From contig CABJFQ010000018.1 of assembly GCA_902364975.1 (NCBI GenBank), positions 1-39,824 on the forward strand: a stretch of 39,824 bases of DNA, written 5' to 3'. The notes below the pieces were generated by a model. That model did not search any database, was not told the DNA's origin, and was given only the letters and a program-made list of their open reading frames with translations. The position numbers and the translations under genes were made by a program. Positions 7,587 to 18,619 of this stretch are shown one piece after another. The stretch comes from Coriobacteriaceae bacterium (GTDB lineage Bacteria; Actinomycetota; Coriobacteriia; Coriobacteriales; Coriobacteriaceae). The first letter of the stretch is position 1; every line of letters starts with the position of its first letter.

Positions 7587-7701
7587 TCTTTGATAGGTTG
7601 CATCGTTGCATTATGCAGACAACATATTGCCACATTAGGGCGTCGAGCGCGGCGGTTGAAGACGATTGGTCCATGCGGCCGCAAGTGCGGTAGGGGCTTG
7701 G

Positions 7702-10152
7702 CTAGATAAGCCCAAAGTGTTCGAGCGCGGTGACGACGCCGTCGTGGTCGATGCTGTCGGTGACATAGTCGGCCTTTTCCTTGAGGAAGTCCGGCGCATT
7801 GCCCATGGCGATACCGACATCGACGGCGTTCATCAGCGAGACGTCATTGCTGGCGTCGCCGATGCCGTATACGGTTCCGTGGTGGGGATCGAGGGCGTCG
7901 AGTACGGACTGGATACCCTCGCGCTTGGTGCATTCGCGAGGCGAAATCTCGGTCACTTCGAGCTCGAGCTCGTTAAAGCAGAGCAGCGGCTCAAACGCTT
8001 GATCCTGAGCGATGCGGTTGGCAAGCGACGTGGACATTAAGATCTTGTAGGCGCTGTAATGTTGCAGCTGCGTAATTGCATCGCCCACGGTGCGGGCGTA
8101 TCCCGGAGCGTCGGGCGCATCGGCACTCATGCGAACGACGCCATTGAGTCCCTCAAAACGAATCACTTCGTCCGATTGCTCAAGAATGGGAGCAAGGCGC
8201 TGCAGCATGCCGGGCGTCATCGCCAAATCGCGAATCACGTGTCCCTCAAGTTCGACATAGCCACCCGCGAGGCAGACGATGCCGGTCCAGGGCAGCTCGA
8301 GCAGCTTTGGATGGATGCAGCTCAGTGTGCGCCCTGTGCAGATAAACGCCATATTGCCCTTGGCGACAAAATCACGGATGGCTTGCGAGACCGCTTCATT
8401 GGGATAGGGGGAGAGGTCTCGCTCGCTCTCGGGAAGCTCTTGTGCCACTCGAGGGTCTTGCCAGGCGAGTGTTCCGTCGATATCGAAGAAGCAGATATCG
8501 CCGCGCTTATGGGCTGCGCTGGCGGCAGGGGAGGCCGAGGTGGTGGACACAAATCCCGGCTCGAGGCCCATGATCTGGTCAAAATGCTCTTTAACGCGGG
8601 GAACGGAGATGCCAATAATCACCTGGGCGGTCTTGCCCGTAATGATGAGGCCCTTGGCGCCCACCGCGACAAACGACGCATTATCTGCAACGATGGAAGG
8701 GTCTGCGACCTCGACGCGCAGGCGCGTGGCGCAGTTGGTTGCGCCCACGATATTGCCAACGCCACCCAAAAGCTGAATTACCCGCTCAGCGAGGACGTGA
8801 TCTTGATCGGATTGAATACTGACCTCGCCATTGGGAGATTGCTCTTTGGCAAAGCCGCTTCCCGTTAAACGATCGATTGCCGCGCGATTGGAGACATGAT
8901 CCTCGCGGCCCGGCGTCTTAAGGTCATAGACCAAGATGAGTGCTCGAAAACTAACAAAAAAGATGAGGCTAAAGGTAAGACCGATACCGAGCGCCAAAAG
9001 GTAGGAGCCGGCATGCATTCGCATGAGTGGGATGAAGTTGAAGGCCGTCATTTCCATGAGACCGCCCGAGAAGATGCCGACGATGCCAAAGAAGTTCATG
9101 GTCATGGCAAGGCAGGAGGACAGGACGGCGTAGAGCAAAAAGAGTCCGGGATAGGTGAACATAAAGAGAAACTCGAGCGGCTCGGTGACGCCGCAGACCA
9201 CCGAGGCGACGATGGCGGGCAAAAGGATGACCTTAAGGCCGGCGCGGCGTTCGGGTTTGGCGGTGAAATAGAATGCTGCCGCGATGGCGGGAAGGCCAAA
9301 GAGCTTGCCCCAGCCGGTGGCGGTAAAACCTGCCCAGGGCGCAAGTTCATTTAAAGGGCGCGTGCTATGGGAGAGAATGGGGAGCAGGTTGGTCCACGTG
9401 GCGTAAATACCGTCGTGAATGACCAGATTGTCGTAATAGATGGGCATATAGAGCAGATGGTGCAGCCCCATGGGCTCGAGCGCTCGCTCCAAAAACACAA
9501 AGATGCCCACGCCGAAGGGGCCGACGCCCGCAAGTGCGTGGCGCAGCGTTTCGGTCACAGCGTATGCGAAGGGCACGATGGCGGCCGAGATGGCGGCAAG
9601 GGCAAACACGGCAAAAAAGCTGATGAGGTAGACGAGCGAGGAACCCGAGAACGTGCCGAGCCAATCGGGAACCTTGGCATCGTAGAAGCGGTCATGGATG
9701 GCAACGACGGTTGCCGACACCGCCAGCGGGCCGATAATGCCGGTGTCGAGCGTCTTGATACCGTCGATGACGGTGATGCCGCTGGCGGGGGTTAAAGACG
9801 ACGGGTACTTAAGTCCAAGGTTGTCGCCGCTCAGCTTAATGATCTCGCTCAAAAAGAAACAGTAGGCAAAATAGGCTACGAGCGCCTCGAGGCAGCAGCG
9901 TGCCGGTTGCTTTTGGGCAAGGCCGATGGGCAGCGCTACGGCAAAAAGGAGTGGAAGGCGCTTAAAGACCGTCCACGAGCCGCGCTGAATGATAGTCCAG
10001 AAAACGTACCAGGGGGTTCCGTATACGGCGAGGTCGCCGACGATATCCACGGTCGTTGCGAGGGCGGAGATGCCGACCATGAGGCCTGATATAGAAAACA
10101 GCATGGCGGGCGCGAACATGGCTCCGCCAAAACGTTGGATTTTCTGCAGCAT
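7702..10152 (-). CDS. PTS sugar transporter IIC-IIB fused to a Cof-type HAD phosphatase
   Basis: 816 residues from ATG at 10152, chosen because GAAAGGC sits just upstream; an ATG 36 bases further upstream lacks one. Residues about 1-410 are the polytopic IIC channel of the glucose/maltose family (AMLFSISGLMVGI, VTEPLEFLFMFTYPGLFLLY). Residues about 455-535 are IIB, with the phospho-accepting Cys474 in GATNCATRLRVEV. Residues about 550-816 form a complete Cof-type HAD hydrolase: DIDGT with Asp557/Asp559, an ICTGR motif, and GDASNDVSLMNAVDVGIAMG. No IIA domain is present, so IIA must come in trans. The fusion could dephosphorylate the incoming sugar-phosphate directly, which is inference. It is divergent from a GntR regulator with shared operators. 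The substrate is probably an alpha-glucoside or glucose. Confidence 0.88.
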   Translation of the reverse strand: MLQKIQRFGGAMFAPAMLFSISGLMVGISALATTVDIVGDLAVYGTPWYVFWTIIQRGSWTVFKRLPLLFAVALPIGLAQKQPARCCLEALVAYFAYCFFLSEIIKLSGDNLGLKYPSSLTPASGITVIDGIKTLDTGIIGPLAVSATVVAIHDRFYDAKVPDWLGTFSGSSLVYLISFFAVFALAAISAAIVPFAYAVTETLRHALAGVGPFGVGIFVFLERALEPMGLHHLLYMPIYYDNLVIHDGIYATWTNLLPILSHSTRPLNELAPWAGFTATGWGKLFGLPAIAAAFYFTAKPERRAGLKVILLPAIVASVVCGVTEPLEFLFMFTYPGLFLLYAVLSSCLAMTMNFFGIVGIFSGGLMEMTAFNFIPLMRMHAGSYLLALGIGLTFSLIFFVSFRALILVYDLKTPGREDHVSNRAAIDRLTGSGFAKEQSPNGEVSIQSDQDHVLAERVIQLLGGVGNIVGATNCATRLRVEVADPSIVADNASFVAVGAKGLIITGKTAQVIIGISVPRVKEHFDQIMGLEPGFVSTTSASPAASAAHKRGDICFFDIDGTLAWQDPRVAQELPESERDLSPYPNEAVSQAIRDFVAKGNMAFICTGRTLSCIHPKLLELPWTGIVCLAGGYVELEGHVIRDLAMTPGMLQRLAPILEQSDEVIRFEGLNGVVRMSADAPDAPGYARTVGDAITQLQHYSAYKILMSTSLANRIAQDQAFEPLLCFNELELEVTEISPRECTKREGIQSVLDALDPHHGTVYGIGDASNDVSLMNAVDVGIAMGNAPDFLKEKADYVTDSIDHDGVVTALEHFGLI

Positions 10153-10192
10153 AATATGCCTTTCGGATGCAACATGCTGTGCGAGCAAGAAC

Positions 10193-10322
10193 GTTTAAAC
10201 AATGAACTCATTGTAGAGGACTGGCTGCTTGCCGCATTGACGGTTTTGATTCGGTCCGATTTGGGTTTCGGGGGAACCGTCGACGGTAAATAATCCGTGC
10301 TTTACCGATAATCGGTTTAAAC
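10193..10322. promoter_or_regulatory. Divergent control region with two GTTTAAAC operators
   Basis: The 224-bp gap between the PTS fusion and the GntR gene has the 8-bp palindrome GTTTAAAC at 10193-10200 and again at 10315-10322, both followed by AA. This fits the GT-N-TA-N-AC operator pattern known for HutC/TreR-type GntR regulators. One site lies beside each gene, consistent with control of both by the GntR protein. A further dyad, CGGTAAA with TTTACCG, lies at about 10284-10307. Confidence 0.6.
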
Positions 10323-10376
10323 AACTTTAAGAAATGCTATCGTGCCTAGCCATACATATTCATTAGAGGTGAAATC

Positions 10377-11096
10377 ATGCCAAAAGCGATTTACGAAGGA
10401 ATCTACCGCGAGATCCGTTCGCGCATCATCAACGGGACCTATGCGTTTCAGGAGATGCTGCCAACCGAAGCCGAGCTGACCGCGGAGTTTGGCTGCACGC
10501 GCAATACCGTTCGACGCGCCTTGAGCATGCTGGCCGACCAGATGTTTGTGCAGCCTATACACGGCAAGGGCGTGCGCGTTATTTGGCTTAAGGGCGAAAC
10601 CGATATGCTGGGCGCACTCGAAGAGGTTGAGTCGTTTGGCGAGTTCGCAAAACGCAACAATGCCGTCGCATCGACCGAGGTCAAGTCTTTTGAACATTTG
10701 ATTTGCACTGAGCAACTCTCTCGTCGCCTGGGCTTTAAGGTGGGCGAGGAGCTGATTCGCGTCGTGCGTGTCCGAAGCCTCAACGGCAGCGCGCGCCAAG
10801 TGGACCACGGCTACTTTTTGGCGTCGATCGCCAAGGGCCTGACCCCCGAGATCGCGGCGGATTCTATCTACGGCTATCTGGAGCACAAGCGCGGCATCAA
10901 AGTGATGGCGAGCCGCCGTACGGTGAGTGTCGAGCTCGCCAACGATGAGGACTGCAGCTATCTGGACCTTGGCAAGTACAACTGCGTCGCCGTTATGGAG
11001 AGCCAGTCGTACACCTCGGACGGCATCTTGTTCGAGGTCACGCATGCCCGCACACACCCCGAGATCTTCCATTACCGCGTCAATTCCAAGCGATAG
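10377..11096 (+). CDS. GntR-family regulator with UTRA domain (HutC/TreR type)
   Basis: 239 residues. Residues about 5-72 are a GntR winged helix (IYREIRSRIINGTYAFQEML, then EAELTAEFGCTRNTVRRALS). Residues about 90-235 are a UTRA ligand-binding domain typical of HutC/TreR regulators that sense sugar phosphates or other small molecules. AGAGGTG precedes the ATG. It is transcribed away from the PTS fusion gene and toward the ABC importer operon, with its own terminator after it. Matching GTTTAAAC sites in front of several sugar genes suggest it is a local repressor for them; the ligand is unknown. Confidence 0.88.
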   Translation: MPKAIYEGIYREIRSRIINGTYAFQEMLPTEAELTAEFGCTRNTVRRALSMLADQMFVQPIHGKGVRVIWLKGETDMLGALEEVESFGEFAKRNNAVASTEVKSFEHLICTEQLSRRLGFKVGEELIRVVRVRSLNGSARQVDHGYFLASIAKGLTPEIAADSIYGYLEHKRGIKVMASRRTVSVELANDEDCSYLDLGKYNCVAVMESQSYTSDGILFEVTHARTHPEIFHYRVNSKR

Positions 11097-11138
11097 CCGG
11101 CTAGCTCGCAGCCTGACGAGACTCATGCCCTCAAAGCG

Positions 11139-11190
11139 AAAACGCCCGGTCAAACCGACGATGCATCGGCTTGATCGGGCGTTTTCTCTG
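11139..11190 (+). terminator. Terminator of the GntR gene
   Basis: A 15-bp stem with one mismatch (11139-11153 with 11171-11185) ends in TTTTCTCT, with an additional CCGA/TCGG dyad inside the loop. It separates the regulator gene from the ABC importer operon. Confidence 0.85.
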
Positions 11191-11206
11191 CATTCGATAA
11201 CAAATA

Positions 11207-11296
11207 ATTGTTTATACAAAACTTGTCAAGTATCAAGTCGAAATTACCGTTCACCGAAGTTTTTCTACCGCTCTAGTAATACTTGTTCAAACAACT
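11207..11296 (+). promoter_or_regulatory. Operator pair upstream of the ABC importer operon
   Basis: ATTGTTTATACAAA (11207-11220) and TTGTTCAAACAAC (11283-11295) are variants of the GTTTAAAC sites found by the PTS/GntR divergent promoter and upstream of malQ. The first fits GT-N-TA-N-AC exactly; the second has one change. They bracket a likely promoter for the solute-binding-protein gene. Confidence 0.5.
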
Positions 11297-11402
11297 AGCC
11301 AAATAGCGTATTGTACAAGTCAGCAAAAGGGGCAAAGTCCCCGAGCCAATCTCCGAAGGCGGCGGCAAAGGGTGCCGCCACGGTGTGAAAGGGTGGATTG
11401 TA

Positions 11403-12719
11403 ATGAAGAACGAAATGAGCAGAAGGCAGTTCCTGGGCTTTGCTGGTTCCGCGGCTGCGGTTCTTGGTCTGGGCCTCGTGGGCTGCGGTGGTTCTGCCGG
11501 CTCTGGCTCCTCTGCTTCTGGTGACGCTGCCGAGGTCTACTTCCTCCAGTTCAAGCCCGAGGTCGACAAGGAGTGGAAGGAGATCGCCAAGGCGTACAAG
11601 AAGGAGAAGGGCGTCGAGGTCAAGATCGTGACCGCCGCCTCCAACACCTACGAGGAGAAGCTCAAGTCCGAGATGTCCAAGAGCTCCGCTCCGACGCTGT
11701 TCCAGGTCAACGGCCCCACCGGCCTTAAGAACTGGAAGGACTACTGCGCCGATCTTTCCGACACCAAGCTCCGCGGTGAGCTCATCGACGACTCCCTGGC
11801 GCTGCAGTCCGACGGCAAGGATCTGGGTATCGACTGGGTTCAGGAGAGCTACGGCATCATCTACAACAAGGAGCTCCTCGAGAAGGCCGGCTACAAGGCC
11901 GAGGACATCAACTCCTTCGACAAGCTGAAGGCTTGCGCCGATGACATCCAGGCCCGCAAGGACGAGCTCGGCGTTGACGGTGCCTTCACTTCCGCCGGCA
12001 TGGATGACTCCTCCAGCTGGCGCTACACCACGCACCTCGCCAACCTCCCGCTCTACTACGAGTTCGAGAAGGAGCACAATCAGGAGGACGACGAGATCAA
12101 GGGCGAGTATCTCGACAACTTTAAGCAGATCTTCGACCTGTATATCACCGACTCCACCTGCGATCCTTCGCAGCTCGCCTCCAAGACCGGTGACGACGCC
12201 ACCAACGAGTTCGCAACCGGCAAGGCCGTCTTCTACCAGAACGGCTCTTGGGCCTACGCCGACCTCACCAAGGCCGGTATGACCGACGACCAGCTCGGCA
12301 TGCTGCCGATCTACATCGGCGTCGACGGCGAGGAGAACCAGGGCCTGTGCTCCGGCGGCGAGAACTACTGGTGCGTCAGCTCCCAGGCTTCCGAGGATGC
12401 CCAGAAGGCCACCGAGGACTTCATGTATTGGTGCGTCACTTCTGACACCGCCACCAGCATCATCGCTGACAAGATGGGTCTGACCGCCCCGTTCAAGAGC
12501 GCTAAGGAGACCACCAACGTCTTCTCGCAGCAGGCCGTTGCTATGGCCAAGGACGGCAAGAAGACCGTCGCTTGGGACTTCGTTTACATCCCCTCCGAGG
12601 AGTGGAAGAAGAACCTCAAGCAGGCTCTCATCGCTTATGCTGCCGACAACACCAAGTGGGACGGCGTCAAGAACGCCTTCGTCGATGGCTGGAAGACCGA
12701 GAAGGCTGCTTCCGAGTAA
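11403..12719 (+). CDS. Extracellular sugar-binding lipoprotein of a CUT1 ABC importer
   Basis: 438 residues. The N-terminus carries a twin-arginine-like motif followed by a lipobox (SRRQFLGFAG then GLGLVGCGG), so it is probably a Tat-exported lipoprotein anchored at the Cys near residue 29. The body is a family-1 solute-binding fold (AKAYKKEKGVEVKIVTAASN; FATGKAVFYQNGSWAYADLT; ENYWCVSSQASEDAQKATED). ATG 11403 is chosen because GAAAGGG lies 10 bases upstream. It begins the importer operon. A strong hairpin separates it from the permease genes, which would leave the binding protein in excess. The substrate is likely an oligosaccharide such as maltodextrin, judged by its neighbours GlgP and MalQ. 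Confidence 0.9.
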   Translation: MKNEMSRRQFLGFAGSAAAVLGLGLVGCGGSAGSGSSASGDAAEVYFLQFKPEVDKEWKEIAKAYKKEKGVEVKIVTAASNTYEEKLKSEMSKSSAPTLFQVNGPTGLKNWKDYCADLSDTKLRGELIDDSLALQSDGKDLGIDWVQESYGIIYNKELLEKAGYKAEDINSFDKLKACADDIQARKDELGVDGAFTSAGMDDSSSWRYTTHLANLPLYYEFEKEHNQEDDEIKGEYLDNFKQIFDLYITDSTCDPSQLASKTGDDATNEFATGKAVFYQNGSWAYADLTKAGMTDDQLGMLPIYIGVDGEENQGLCSGGENYWCVSSQASEDAQKATEDFMYWCVTSDTATSIIADKMGLTAPFKSAKETTNVFSQQAVAMAKDGKKTVAWDFVYIPSEEWKKNLKQALIAYAADNTKWDGVKNAFVDGWKTEKAASE

Positions 12720-12750
12720 GCAGTTGCTGCCCAAGCTATCTGATTAGCGA

Positions 12751-12786
12751 CAGGGGGCGGGCAGACGTAGGTTTGCCCGCCCCCTG
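12751..12786 (+). terminator. Partial terminator or processing hairpin between binding protein and permease
   Basis: CAGGGGGCGGGCA (12751-12763) pairs perfectly with 12774-12786 (13 bp), without a long T-run. It sits between the first and second genes of an otherwise tight operon, where such hairpins usually lower or stabilise transcripts differentially. Confidence 0.7.
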
Positions 12787-12806
12787 CATATTGAAAGGAC
12801 CCTTCT

Positions 12807-13661
12807 ATGGGCAAAGCACTCAAGCGCTGGTGGCCGCTCTTTATGCTGCCCACGTGCCTGGCGTTTATGATCGGGTTCGTGATTCCCTTTATCCAGGGTT
12901 TCTATCTCTCGTTCTGCCAGTTTATTACCATCAATAACGCGCACTTTGTCGGTATCGAGAACTACGTGCGCGCGCTGTCCGATCCGCAGTTCTCCACGTC
13001 GTTCTTCTTTACCGTGGCGTTTGCCTTCCTGTCGACGGTGCTCATCAACGTGATCGCGCTGGCCATCGCGCAGGCGCTCACCCGCAAAGCGCTCAAGGGC
13101 ACCAACATCTTCCGTACGATCTTCTTTATGCCTAACCTGATCGGCGGCATCGTGCTGGGCTACATTTGGCAGATTCTGATCAACTGCCTGCTCTCCAACG
13201 TGGGCGCCCAGCTCATCGCCCTTAACTCTGCTGCTGGCTTCTGGGGCCTTATCATCCTGACCCTGTGGCAGCAGGTCGGCTACATGATGATCATCTACAT
13301 CGCCGGTCTGCAGTCCATCCCGTCTGACTACATCGAGGCCGCCAAGGTCGATGGCGCTACGGCATGGCAGACGTTTTGGAAGGTTAAGATCCCCAACCTG
13401 ATGCCGACCATCACCATCTGCCTGTTCCTGTCCATCACCAACGGCTTTAAGCTGTTCGACCAGAACCTCGCCCTTACCGGTGGCGCCCCGGCGCACTCCA
13501 CCGAGATGCTCGCCCTGAACATCTACAACACGTTCTATTCGCGTGCTGGCATCGCATGGCAGGGCATCGGTCAGGCCAAGGCAGTTATCTTCTGCATCCT
13601 GGTTGTCGCTATTTCTATGATCCAGCTTAAGGCCACGAGGTCCAAGGAGGTGCAGCAGTAA
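12807..13661 (+). CDS. CUT1 ABC permease, MalF/UgpA type
   Basis: 284 residues with about six membrane segments and the cytoplasmic EAA loop YIEAAKVDGATAWQTFWKVK near residue 175, which docks onto the ATPase. TTGAAAGGACC lies just upstream of ATG. The stop codon overlaps the start of the next permease (TAATG), implying translational coupling. It forms the inner-membrane channel with the following gene. Length is normal for this permease class. Confidence 0.92.
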   Translation: MGKALKRWWPLFMLPTCLAFMIGFVIPFIQGFYLSFCQFITINNAHFVGIENYVRALSDPQFSTSFFFTVAFAFLSTVLINVIALAIAQALTRKALKGTNIFRTIFFMPNLIGGIVLGYIWQILINCLLSNVGAQLIALNSAAGFWGLIILTLWQQVGYMMIIYIAGLQSIPSDYIEAAKVDGATAWQTFWKVKIPNLMPTITICLFLSITNGFKLFDQNLALTGGAPAHSTEMLALNIYNTFYSRAGIAWQGIGQAKAVIFCILVVAISMIQLKATRSKEVQQ

Positions 13662-14500
13662 TGAAACGCGATAAGGCTATCAACCGCGCGCTCTCGATCT
13701 TCTTTACGATTCTGTCGCTCGCATGGATCTACCCCGTGTTCATGATTGCGCTCAATTCCTTTAAGAAAGCGACCGCAATCAGCACCACCACGGCGTTCGA
13801 TCTGCTCACGCCCGAGACGTTCAACGGCCTCGCAAACTACGTGCACGCTCTGAACGAGCAGGGCTTTGCCTCGGCGTTTATGTACTCGCTCATCATCACG
13901 GTCACGTCGGTCGTGCTGATTCTGGTGTGCTGCTCCATGTGCGCTTGGTACGTGGTGCGCGTCAACAGCAAGATCTCGAACTTCTTCTATTACCTGTTCG
14001 TCTTCTCGATGGTCGTACCGTTCCAGATGCTCATGTTCACGCTGTCCAACCTCGCGGACCGCATCGGCTTTAACACGCCGTTTAACATCTGCTTCATCTA
14101 CCTTGGTTTTGGCGCGGGCCTCGCGGTCTTTATGTTCGCCGGCTTCGTCAAGAACATCCCGCTCGAGATTGAGGAAGCGGCCATGATCGACGGCTGCAAC
14201 CCGGTCCAGGTGTTCTTTAAGATCGTCCTTCCCATTATGAAGCCCACCTATCTTTCGGTCGGCATCCTTGAGACCATGTGGGTCTGGAACGACTATCTGC
14301 TGCCCTACCTTACGCTCGACTCCACCAAGTACAAGACCATTCCTATCTTGATCCAGTACTTCCGTGGCGGCTATGGCCACGTCGAGCTCGGCCCCATGAT
14401 GGCATGCATCATGATGGTCGTCATCCCCATCGTCATCATGTACATCTTCTGCCAGAAGTACATCATTGACGGCGTTGTGGCAGGTGCCGTCAAGGGCTGA
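13661..14500 (+). CDS. CUT1 ABC permease, MalG/UgpE type
   Basis: 279 residues with about six membrane segments. The EAA loop is EIEEAAMIDGCNPVQVFFKI near residue 170, and the C-terminus shows the usual QKYIIDGVVAGAVKG ending of MalG-like permeases. Its ATG overlaps the stop codon of the preceding permease by one base, and AAGGAGG lies 8-9 bases upstream inside that gene. It pairs with the preceding permease. Confidence 0.93.
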   Translation: MKRDKAINRALSIFFTILSLAWIYPVFMIALNSFKKATAISTTTAFDLLTPETFNGLANYVHALNEQGFASAFMYSLIITVTSVVLILVCCSMCAWYVVRVNSKISNFFYYLFVFSMVVPFQMLMFTLSNLADRIGFNTPFNICFIYLGFGAGLAVFMFAGFVKNIPLEIEEAAMIDGCNPVQVFFKIVLPIMKPTYLSVGILETMWVWNDYLLPYLTLDSTKYKTIPILIQYFRGGYGHVELGPMMACIMMVVIPIVIMYIFCQKYIIDGVVAGAVKG

Positions 14501-14568
14501 TGCCGTAACTGTTTTGCAAGTTTTGGCGGCGCCTCTCAGCGCGGCGCCGCGTATCGAAAGGTAAAGAC

Positions 14569-15768
14569 ATGGCCGAGATCGTTCTCAAACATGTTCAGAA
14601 GGTGTATCCCAACAACGAGTCAAAAAAGAAGGGCTTCTTTGGCAAAAAGAAGAAAACCGAGGAGAAGAAGCACAACCTCAAGGTTACCGAGGACGGTGTG
14701 CTCGCTGTAGAGGACTTCAACCTCACCGTTCACGACCAGGAGTTCATCGTCCTCGTTGGCCCTTCTGGCTGCGGTAAGTCCACGACGATGCGCATGGTCG
14801 CCGGCCTGGAGGATATCACCTCGGGCGACGTGCTCATCGACGGCAAGCGCGTCAACGACGTCGCTCCCAAGGACCGCGACATCGCCATGGTGTTCCAGAG
14901 CTATGCTCTGTACCCCAATATGACGGTGTACGAGAACATGGCGTTTACGCTCGAGCTCAAGAAGGTCCCCAAGGACGAGATCGACCGCAAGGTTCGCTCC
15001 GCTGCCGAGATCCTGGGTATTACCGAGTATCTTGACCGTAAGCCCAAGGCACTCTCCGGCGGCCAGCGTCAGCGTGTCGCCATCGGCCGCGCCATCGTAC
15101 GTGACCCCAAGGTCTTTCTGATGGACGAGCCCCTGTCCAACCTGGATGCTAAGCTTCGTAACCAGATGCGCGCCGAGCTCATTAAGCTGCGTCATGAGAT
15201 CAAGGGCACGTTCATTTATGTTACTCACGACCAGACCGAGGCTATGACCCTCGGTGACCGTATCGTGGTCATGAAGGATGGCGTCGTCCAGCAGATCGCC
15301 ACCCCGCAGGAGGTCTTCAACCATCCCGCGAACATCTTCGTCGCCGGCTTTATCGGCGTGCCGCAGATGAACTTCTTCGATGCCCAGCTGGTGCGCTCGG
15401 GCAACGGCTTTACCGTCAAGACCGAGGATATGAACGTGGCGCTCGCCCCCGAGACCTGCGCTCAGCTTGCTCTCAACTGGGACGGCGGCGACGTGAAGGA
15501 GATCACGGCCGGCGTGCGTCCCGAGCAGATTCTGCTTGCCGACAAGGGCGAGGAGGGTGCGCTCCAGGGCACCGTCGAGGTGACCGAGCTCATGGGCTCG
15601 ACCGAGCATGTCCACGTGACCGCTCCCGACGGCCAGTTTGTCCTGATTATCCCCGTCGTCGACCTCGAGGCCAAGGGCGCGCTCAAGGCTGGCGACCCCA
15701 TCTGGTTCAAGTTCGAGAAGAACGCGACTCATCTCTTCGATAAGGTGTCTGGCAAGAACCTTATCTAG
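14569..15768 (+). CDS. ABC importer ATPase, MsmK/UgpC type, with Lys-rich insertion
   Basis: 399 residues. Walker A is GPSGCGKST (near residue 64), the signature is LSGGQRQRVAIGRA, Walker B is VFLMDEPLSNLD, and the switch His lies in YVTHDQTEAM. Residues about 240-399 form the OB-fold regulatory domain of MalK-like ATPases (GVRPEQILL). Unusually, about 25 extra residues, mostly Lys and Glu, are inserted after the first strand (residues about 13-38, including KKKGFFGKKKKTEEKK). ATPases of this type often serve several CUT1 importers. It is the last gene of the importer operon, 68 bases after the permease, with its own GAAAGG ribosome-binding site. Confidence 0.93.
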   Translation: MAEIVLKHVQKVYPNNESKKKGFFGKKKKTEEKKHNLKVTEDGVLAVEDFNLTVHDQEFIVLVGPSGCGKSTTMRMVAGLEDITSGDVLIDGKRVNDVAPKDRDIAMVFQSYALYPNMTVYENMAFTLELKKVPKDEIDRKVRSAAEILGITEYLDRKPKALSGGQRQRVAIGRAIVRDPKVFLMDEPLSNLDAKLRNQMRAELIKLRHEIKGTFIYVTHDQTEAMTLGDRIVVMKDGVVQQIATPQEVFNHPANIFVAGFIGVPQMNFFDAQLVRSGNGFTVKTEDMNVALAPETCAQLALNWDGGDVKEITAGVRPEQILLADKGEEGALQGTVEVTELMGSTEHVHVTAPDGQFVLIIPVVDLEAKGALKAGDPIWFKFEKNATHLFDKVSGKNLI

Positions 15769-15837
15769 GCCCGGTGCATCCAGGCCCTCCCTTTGGGCGA
15801 CTGCGGCTTTGCCATCCTTTTGCCGCGGTCACATATA

Positions 15838-15880
15838 AGGCTCCCCTCCCGTCCACTGGGCGAGAGGGGAGCCTTTCTTT
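15838..15880 (+). terminator. Terminator of the ABC importer operon
   Basis: AGGCTCCCCTC (15838-15848) pairs with GAGGGGAGCCT (15864-15874), followed by TTCTTTG. It lies 70 bases after the ATPase stop codon. Confidence 0.88.
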
Positions 15881-15908
15881 GTGTTGGGACTGTCTGACCG
15901 GTCGTTTG

Positions 15909-16124
15909 TCTCGATCTGTAACGGATAGGGCCGATTTCGGACGTTAGATGTTACAGATCGAGGCGGTTCCGCTGAGCTAACCATTTCATCTAAATCTGTA
16001 ACACCAAAGGCGAATTTCACCTGCTAGATGTTACAGATTGAGATAAACCCAAGGGGAGGGGCCGGTATGTCTCAATCTGTAACAGCTGGGACCGTTTTGG
16101 TTGAGTAGTTGTTATGGATCGAGA
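15909..16124. repeat. Three tandem palindromic units with an 80-bp period
   Basis: Each unit has CTGTAAC on the left (15916, 15996 and 16077) and GTTACAG, or GTTATGG in the third, on the right (15950, 16030 and 16111), so both arms recur every 80-81 bases. Outer bases extend the arms to TCGATCTGTAAC/GTTACAGATCGA in unit 1 and to similar sequence in units 2 and 3. The unit centres differ. The array fills the gap between two convergent operons and has no gene. It could be a REP-type array or a multi-site protein-binding region. Confidence 0.75.
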
Positions 16125-16164
16125 TTGTTTGGCCGAGTCGGATCACAGGGTAACGTGCGGGCAC

Positions 16165-16198
16165 AAAAAACGGAGCCGCGTTGCCGTGGCTCCGTTTT
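16165..16198 (-). terminator. Terminator of glgP
   Basis: On the minus strand ACGGAGCC and GGCTCCGT form a stem (16170-16177 with 16188-16195), flanked by A-runs and T-runs on both sides. It ends about 26 bases after the glgP stop codon and could act in both directions. Confidence 0.85.
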
Positions 16199-16223
16199 CA
16201 AGAGGATGGGCGATGAAACCGAA

Positions 16224-18491
<2,268 letters not shown>

Positions 18492-18538
18492 GTTTCCTCC
18501 TGTGGTGAGTTGACTACATGTCAGAAATTCAAAAGAAT

Positions 18539-18572
18539 CCCGCGCGAGGGGATTGGGGTGGCCTCGCGCGGG
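18539..18572 (-). terminator. Hairpin between malQ and glgP
   Basis: CCCGCGCGAGG (18539-18549) pairs perfectly with CCTCGCGCGGG (18562-18572). On the minus strand it is followed by ATTCTTTTG, so it may be a partial terminator or an RNA-stability element that sets the ratio of the two enzymes. Confidence 0.65.
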
Positions 18573-18619
18573 AAAGCAAGCGCGTCCGCACGGTGGGGAG
18601 GGGTCGGGCGCGGTAGCTC

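Noticed and set aside
15909..16124. CRISPR array
   Set aside because: There are only three units, the repeats are split palindromes with 80-bp period rather than short direct repeats with unique spacers, and no cas genes are present.
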